7,054 bases of DNA. It comes from Actinomycetes bacterium. GTDB lineage: Bacteria; Actinomycetota; Actinomycetes; Mycobacteriales; Mycobacteriaceae. Position 1 is the stretch's first letter. Every line of letters starts with the position of its first letter. Under the pieces are notes generated by a model. The model was given only the letters and a program-made list of their open reading frames with translations. It had not been told where the DNA came from and did not search any database. The stretch lies in the NCBI GenBank assembly GCA_023388385.1, contig JAEWGK010000271.1, positions 1 through 7,054 on the forward strand, read 5' to 3'. The position numbers and the translations under genes are program-made. This document shows positions 5,156-7,054 of the stretch, piece after piece.

Positions 5156-6193
5156 ATGACCCACTCGCACGGACACAGCCACTCGCACGGGCACTCCCAC
5201 GGCCATTCGCACGGGCCCGGGCACCGAGAATGCTCGACGCCCCCGCCGCCTCCCGGCACCGTCGACCTGGAGGAGATGAAGCGCCGGGCGGAGGCCGAGG
5301 CCGCCCGCAAGGCCGAGATCGAGCGCGCCACCGGTGACCAGGGCGACGGCATCCCGCCGGTCGTCGACGTCACCGCGGAGAACCTCGAGGCCGAGGTCGT
5401 CATCCGCTCCGAGCAGGTCCCCGTCGTCGTGCTCGTCGGCTCCCCGGGCGACCCGGGCTCGGCGCGCATGCGGACTACGCTGGAGACGATGGTCCGCGAC
5501 GCGGGCCTGCACTGGCTGCTCGGCTGGGTCGACGCCGACGCGCATCCGGCCGTCGCCCGCGCCTTCGGCATCCAGGGACTCCCGTCCGTCATCGCCGTGG
5601 CCGGCGGCGGGCCCATCGGCCAGTTCGCCGGGGAGCAGACCCGCGACTTCCTGGAACAGTGGATCGGTCAGGTCCTCGAGGCCACCCGCGGCCGTCTGCG
5701 CGGCCTGCCGCCGGGCACCACGATGGCCGGCGAGGGCGGCACCGGCGGCGGCGAGCCGGAGCCTGCGCCCGTCACCGACGACCCGCGCCTGGCCGAGGCC
5801 GAGGAGAAGCTCAACGAGGGCGATTTCGACGGCGCCGTCGCCGTCTACGACGCCATCCTGGAGTCCGAGCCGGCGAACACCCAGTTGAAGCTCGCCCGCA
5901 CGAACGTGGCGTTCCTGGCCCGTGCTGGGCGCATCGACAAGTCCGCCGATCCGGTCGGCCGCGCCGACGCGGACCCGAAGGACGTCGATCTGGCGCTCGA
6001 CGCCGCTGACGTCGAAATGCTCATCGGGGACCCGACGGCGTCGCTGGACCGCCTGCTGGCCCTGCTGCCGACCGTCTTCGGCGACGACCGGGAGCGGGTC
6101 AAGGCCCGTCTGCTCGACCTGCTGGCGATGATCGATCCGGCCGACCCGGTCGCCCTCGCAGCCCGCCGCCGGATGGCGAGTGCCCTGTTCTAG
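5156..6193 (+). CDS. CnoX/YbbN-like thioredoxin-TPR protein with His-rich tail
   Basis: The 345-residue protein joins a degenerate thioredoxin domain (about 69-190) to a TPR-like helical domain (about 212-345), the layout of the chaperedoxin CnoX/YbbN, a holdase working with chaperonins. M. tuberculosis Rv1324 shares the layout and the ending ...DPADP...RR..A-AL-F/Y as I recall it. The active-site CxxC is absent (residues 95-102 read GSPGDPGS), while the cis-Pro turn GLP at 141-143 is kept, so redox activity is unlikely. The first 23 residues hold ten histidines (3, 5, 7, 9, 11, 13, 15, 17, 19, 23) in an H-S-H-G pattern, followed by C26, the only cysteine, and a five-proline run. Such a tail would bind Zn2+, Ni2+ or Cu. 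I do not recall it in homologues, which begin near the VDL motif at residues 36-38. The protein has no signal peptide or membrane helix. Confidence 0.88.
   Translation: MTHSHGHSHSHGHSHGHSHGPGHRECSTPPPPPGTVDLEEMKRRAEAEAARKAEIERATGDQGDGIPPVVDVTAENLEAEVVIRSEQVPVVVLVGSPGDPGSARMRTTLETMVRDAGLHWLLGWVDADAHPAVARAFGIQGLPSVIAVAGGGPIGQFAGEQTRDFLEQWIGQVLEATRGRLRGLPPGTTMAGEGGTGGGEPEPAPVTDDPRLAEAEEKLNEGDFDGAVAVYDAILESEPANTQLKLARTNVAFLARAGRIDKSADPVGRADADPKDVDLALDAADVEMLIGDPTASLDRLLALLPTVFGDDRERVKARLLDLLAMIDPADPVALAARRRMASALF
5162..5215 (+). repeat. Short tandem repeat encoding the His-Ser-His-Gly tail
   Basis: The coding sequence here is built from imperfect copies of CACTCGCACGGG, alternating His with Ser or Gly. 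The unit is 12 bases, with a 6-base sub-period, so length changes stay in frame. Copy-number variation between strains would lengthen or shorten the metal-binding tail without breaking the gene. Confidence 0.65.
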
Positions 6194-6223
6194 GAGACAC
6201 CGTCGGCGGCGGTTCCGGCGGCA

Positions 6224-6256
6224 CCACCGCATTCGCCGGGGACGGCTGTGCGGTGG
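6224..6256. terminator. Hairpin between convergent genes
   Basis: CCACCGCA (6224-6231) and TGCGGTGG (6249-6256) form a perfect 8-bp stem. The 17-base loop contains a smaller GCC/GGC stem (6235-6237 and 6244-6246). It lies in the 88-bp gap where the thioredoxin-like gene (+) meets the small membrane gene (-), so it could serve both as a bidirectional terminator. There is no T-run on either strand. Confidence 0.45.
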
Positions 6257-6281
6257 CGGAGGACACGGGACGTCCGGGAGA

Positions 6282-6570
6282 TCACCGTTCGGAGAAGAAG
6301 AACCCGAACGCGATCACGATAACGATGACGGGCGCGAGGAGCGACAGCAGCGCGGCGAGGAACAGGTCATACGCTCTGTGCGTGATGGCGAGCCGGCAGT
6401 TGAGCCCGACGATCGCCACGAAGAGAATCCCGAAGACGATGAGGGAGGGCGTCCACCACTCCCGGGACACTAACCAGAACAGGTAGCCGAGGATGAATGC
6501 GACGACGGTGGTGCTCCATCCGATGCGCCGCGCCTTACCGGGATTGGGGGGGCGATGAGGAGGGGTGCAT
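6282..6570 (-). CDS. Small three-helix membrane protein, frameshifted near start
   Basis: I do not recognise the family. The body is 87 codons ending at 6282, with three likely membrane helices: STTVVAFILGYLFWLV, PSLIVFGILFVAIVGL and LFLAALLSLLAPVIVIVIAF, then a short charged end SER. Strong G/C preference at codon third positions across the body supports real coding. The only good start is the ATG at 6570, preceded by AAGGAG with a 6-base spacer and a promoter-like TAGTAT. Read as given, that ATG yields 11 residues and a TAA at 6537-6535. A run of seven C (6552-6546 on this strand) lies seven codons in. With six C, the frame joins the body and gives a 95-residue protein beginning MHPSSSPPNPGKARR. 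The body frame stays open upstream to 6755, but that part lacks coding bias. The break could be a sequencing error, a phase-variable tract or a true mutation. Confidence 0.65.
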
Positions 6571-6576
6571 GGTTTT

Positions 6577-6582
6577 CTCCTT
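6577..6582 (-). promoter_or_regulatory. Strong ribosome binding site fixing the start at 6570
   Basis: Read on the - strand, GAAGGAGAAAACCATG runs from 6583 to 6568: a full AAGGAG with a 6-base A-rich spacer to the ATG. This is the best ribosome binding site in the window, and it points to a frame that stops after 11 codons. That is the main reason for suspecting a frameshift in the 7-C tract. Confidence 0.7.
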
Positions 6583-6621
6583 CGGGTATCGGACCTTGCA
6601 GCAGCCTTCGTGACTTTGGGG

Positions 6622-6655
6622 ACAATACTACTGCGGGATCTCGCGAGGCCGATAA
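6622..6655 (-). promoter_or_regulatory. Putative promoter of the small membrane gene
   Basis: On the - strand TAGTAT (6630-6625) or the overlapping TATTGT (6627-6622) can serve as -10, with TTATCG (6655-6650) as a weak -35. The predicted leader to the ATG at 6570 is about 45 bases and includes the AAGGAG. The stretch is clearly richer in A and T than its surroundings, as promoters in this genome type are. Confidence 0.45.
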
Positions 6656-6734
6656 CGAGGAGGACAAAGGTTAAGCGTGAAATGAAAACGATGCTGGACG
6701 GCAGTCCCTGGCCCTGAACCGGGAGCAGGGGAGG

Positions 6735-6753
6735 GGGGGGAGTCATGCCCCCC
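6735..6753. terminator. Homopolymer hairpin after the TIGR02611-type gene
   Basis: GGGGGG (6735-6740, part of a run of eight G) can pair with CCCCCC (6748-6753) around AGTCATG. On the - strand it begins 8 bases after the TAG of the membrane protein gene at 6764-6762, a fitting place for a terminator. It lacks a T-run. Confidence 0.4.
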
Positions 6754-6761
6754 ACGTCGGC

Positions 6762-7054
6762 CTAACCTCCCGACAGCGGCAGCCCGTCGGGCGCCATGAG
6801 GTACCACGCCGAACCCATCGCGATGACCATGAACGCCGCCACAGCCAGCGTCATCGCAACCTGCCAGACGACATGCCGCCGCCGGAACCAGTCCGCTGCG
6901 CCGTCGAAGCGGCGTGCGGCCGCGAGCACGACGCCGCGGACGCGGCGCACCTCCAGCGACAGCACCGCCAGGGACGTGAAGATGAGCAGCCACCCCGGCG
7001 CCGGCGTCGGCAGGATGATGATCCCGGTGACGAGGAGCACCGCGCCGATGATGA
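6762..7054 (-). CDS. TIGR02611/PGPGW-type membrane protein, 5' end outside window
   Basis: About 97 codons are visible, and the frame remains open to the window edge, so the N-terminus is missing. The visible start IIGAVLLVTGIIILPTPAPGWLLIFTSLAVLSLE matches the first helix pair of the actinobacterial TIGR02611 family, where a Pro/Gly turn leads into GWL-I; here the turn reads PTPAPGW in place of PGPGW. An amphipathic basic stretch (RRVRGVVLAAARRFDGAADWFRRR) follows, then a last helix (VAMTLAVAAFMVIAMGSAWYLM) and a short tail ending LSGG. The family has no known function. The GTG at 7040 is not taken as the start because it lies inside the first helix. A possible terminator hairpin follows the stop, separating this gene from the small membrane gene downstream. 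Confidence 0.75.
   Translation of the reverse strand, partial: IIGAVLLVTGIIILPTPAPGWLLIFTSLAVLSLEVRRVRGVVLAAARRFDGAADWFRRRHVVWQVAMTLAVAAFMVIAMGSAWYLMAPDGLPLSGG

Noticed and set aside
5162..5224. CRISPR-like or regulatory tandem repeat
   Set aside because: The repetition is the codon-level consequence of the H-S-H-G tail inside a coding frame. There are no spacers.
4634..6232. Long open frame of 532 codons on the - strand across 4634-6232
   Set aside because: It runs antisense through both the thiamine-binding and thioredoxin-like genes and encodes no recognisable domain. It reflects GC-rich codon structure, not a gene.
6571..6755. Extension of the small membrane protein to 157 residues using the open frame up to 6755
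   Set aside because: The added residues lack third-position GC bias, the frame crosses a likely promoter and ribosome binding site, and no ribosome binding site supports the far start. A frameshift at the C tract explains the data better.

Overview
The window is high-GC actinobacterial DNA, and everything recognisable points to the genus Corynebacterium or a close relative. The PtsG protein reads like the corynebacterial glucose permease from end to end, NucS carries the corynebacterial/mycobacterial sequence including its C-terminal LRLF tail, and several promoters are TAnnnT boxes placed right at the start codon. The species cannot be named from this sequence alone.

Layout on the + strand from the left: a DUF2550 single-pass membrane protein (68-559); nucS, the mismatch-specific endonuclease (623-1315); a small basic zinc-motif protein overlapping the nucS stop (1315-1668); a 282-bp regulatory gap rich in short inverted repeats; and ptsG, a fused IIB-IIC-IIA glucose permease (1951-4122). 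Convergent to ptsG on the - strand is a VOC-fold protein of the methylmalonyl-CoA epimerase type (4182-4637). A divergent promoter region separates it from an MTH1187-type thiamine-binding protein (4769-5074, +) and a CnoX/YbbN-like thioredoxin-TPR protein with a histidine-rich tail (5156-6193, +). The right end, on the - strand, holds a small three-helix membrane protein gene whose start is cut off by a 7-C tract (6282-6570) and the 3' part of a TIGR02611/PGPGW-type membrane protein (6762 to the window edge).

Most of this is a housekeeping neighbourhood. From memory of the M. tuberculosis order (atp operon, DUF2550, ..., nucS, small zinc protein, epimerase, thiolase fadA4, thioredoxin-like protein, glgB), the same backbone is visible here. 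Two things differ: ptsG sits between the zinc protein and the epimerase, and the thiolase position is occupied by the small thiamine-binding gene. I see no RNA genes, CRISPR array, insertion sequence or phage genes.

I do not see a clear new multi-gene system. The best leads are the broken or phase-variable start of the small membrane gene at 6546-6570, the 10-histidine tail on a thioredoxin-like protein that has lost its CxxC, the unstudied zinc protein translationally coupled to nucS, and the repeat-rich control region of the relocated ptsG.
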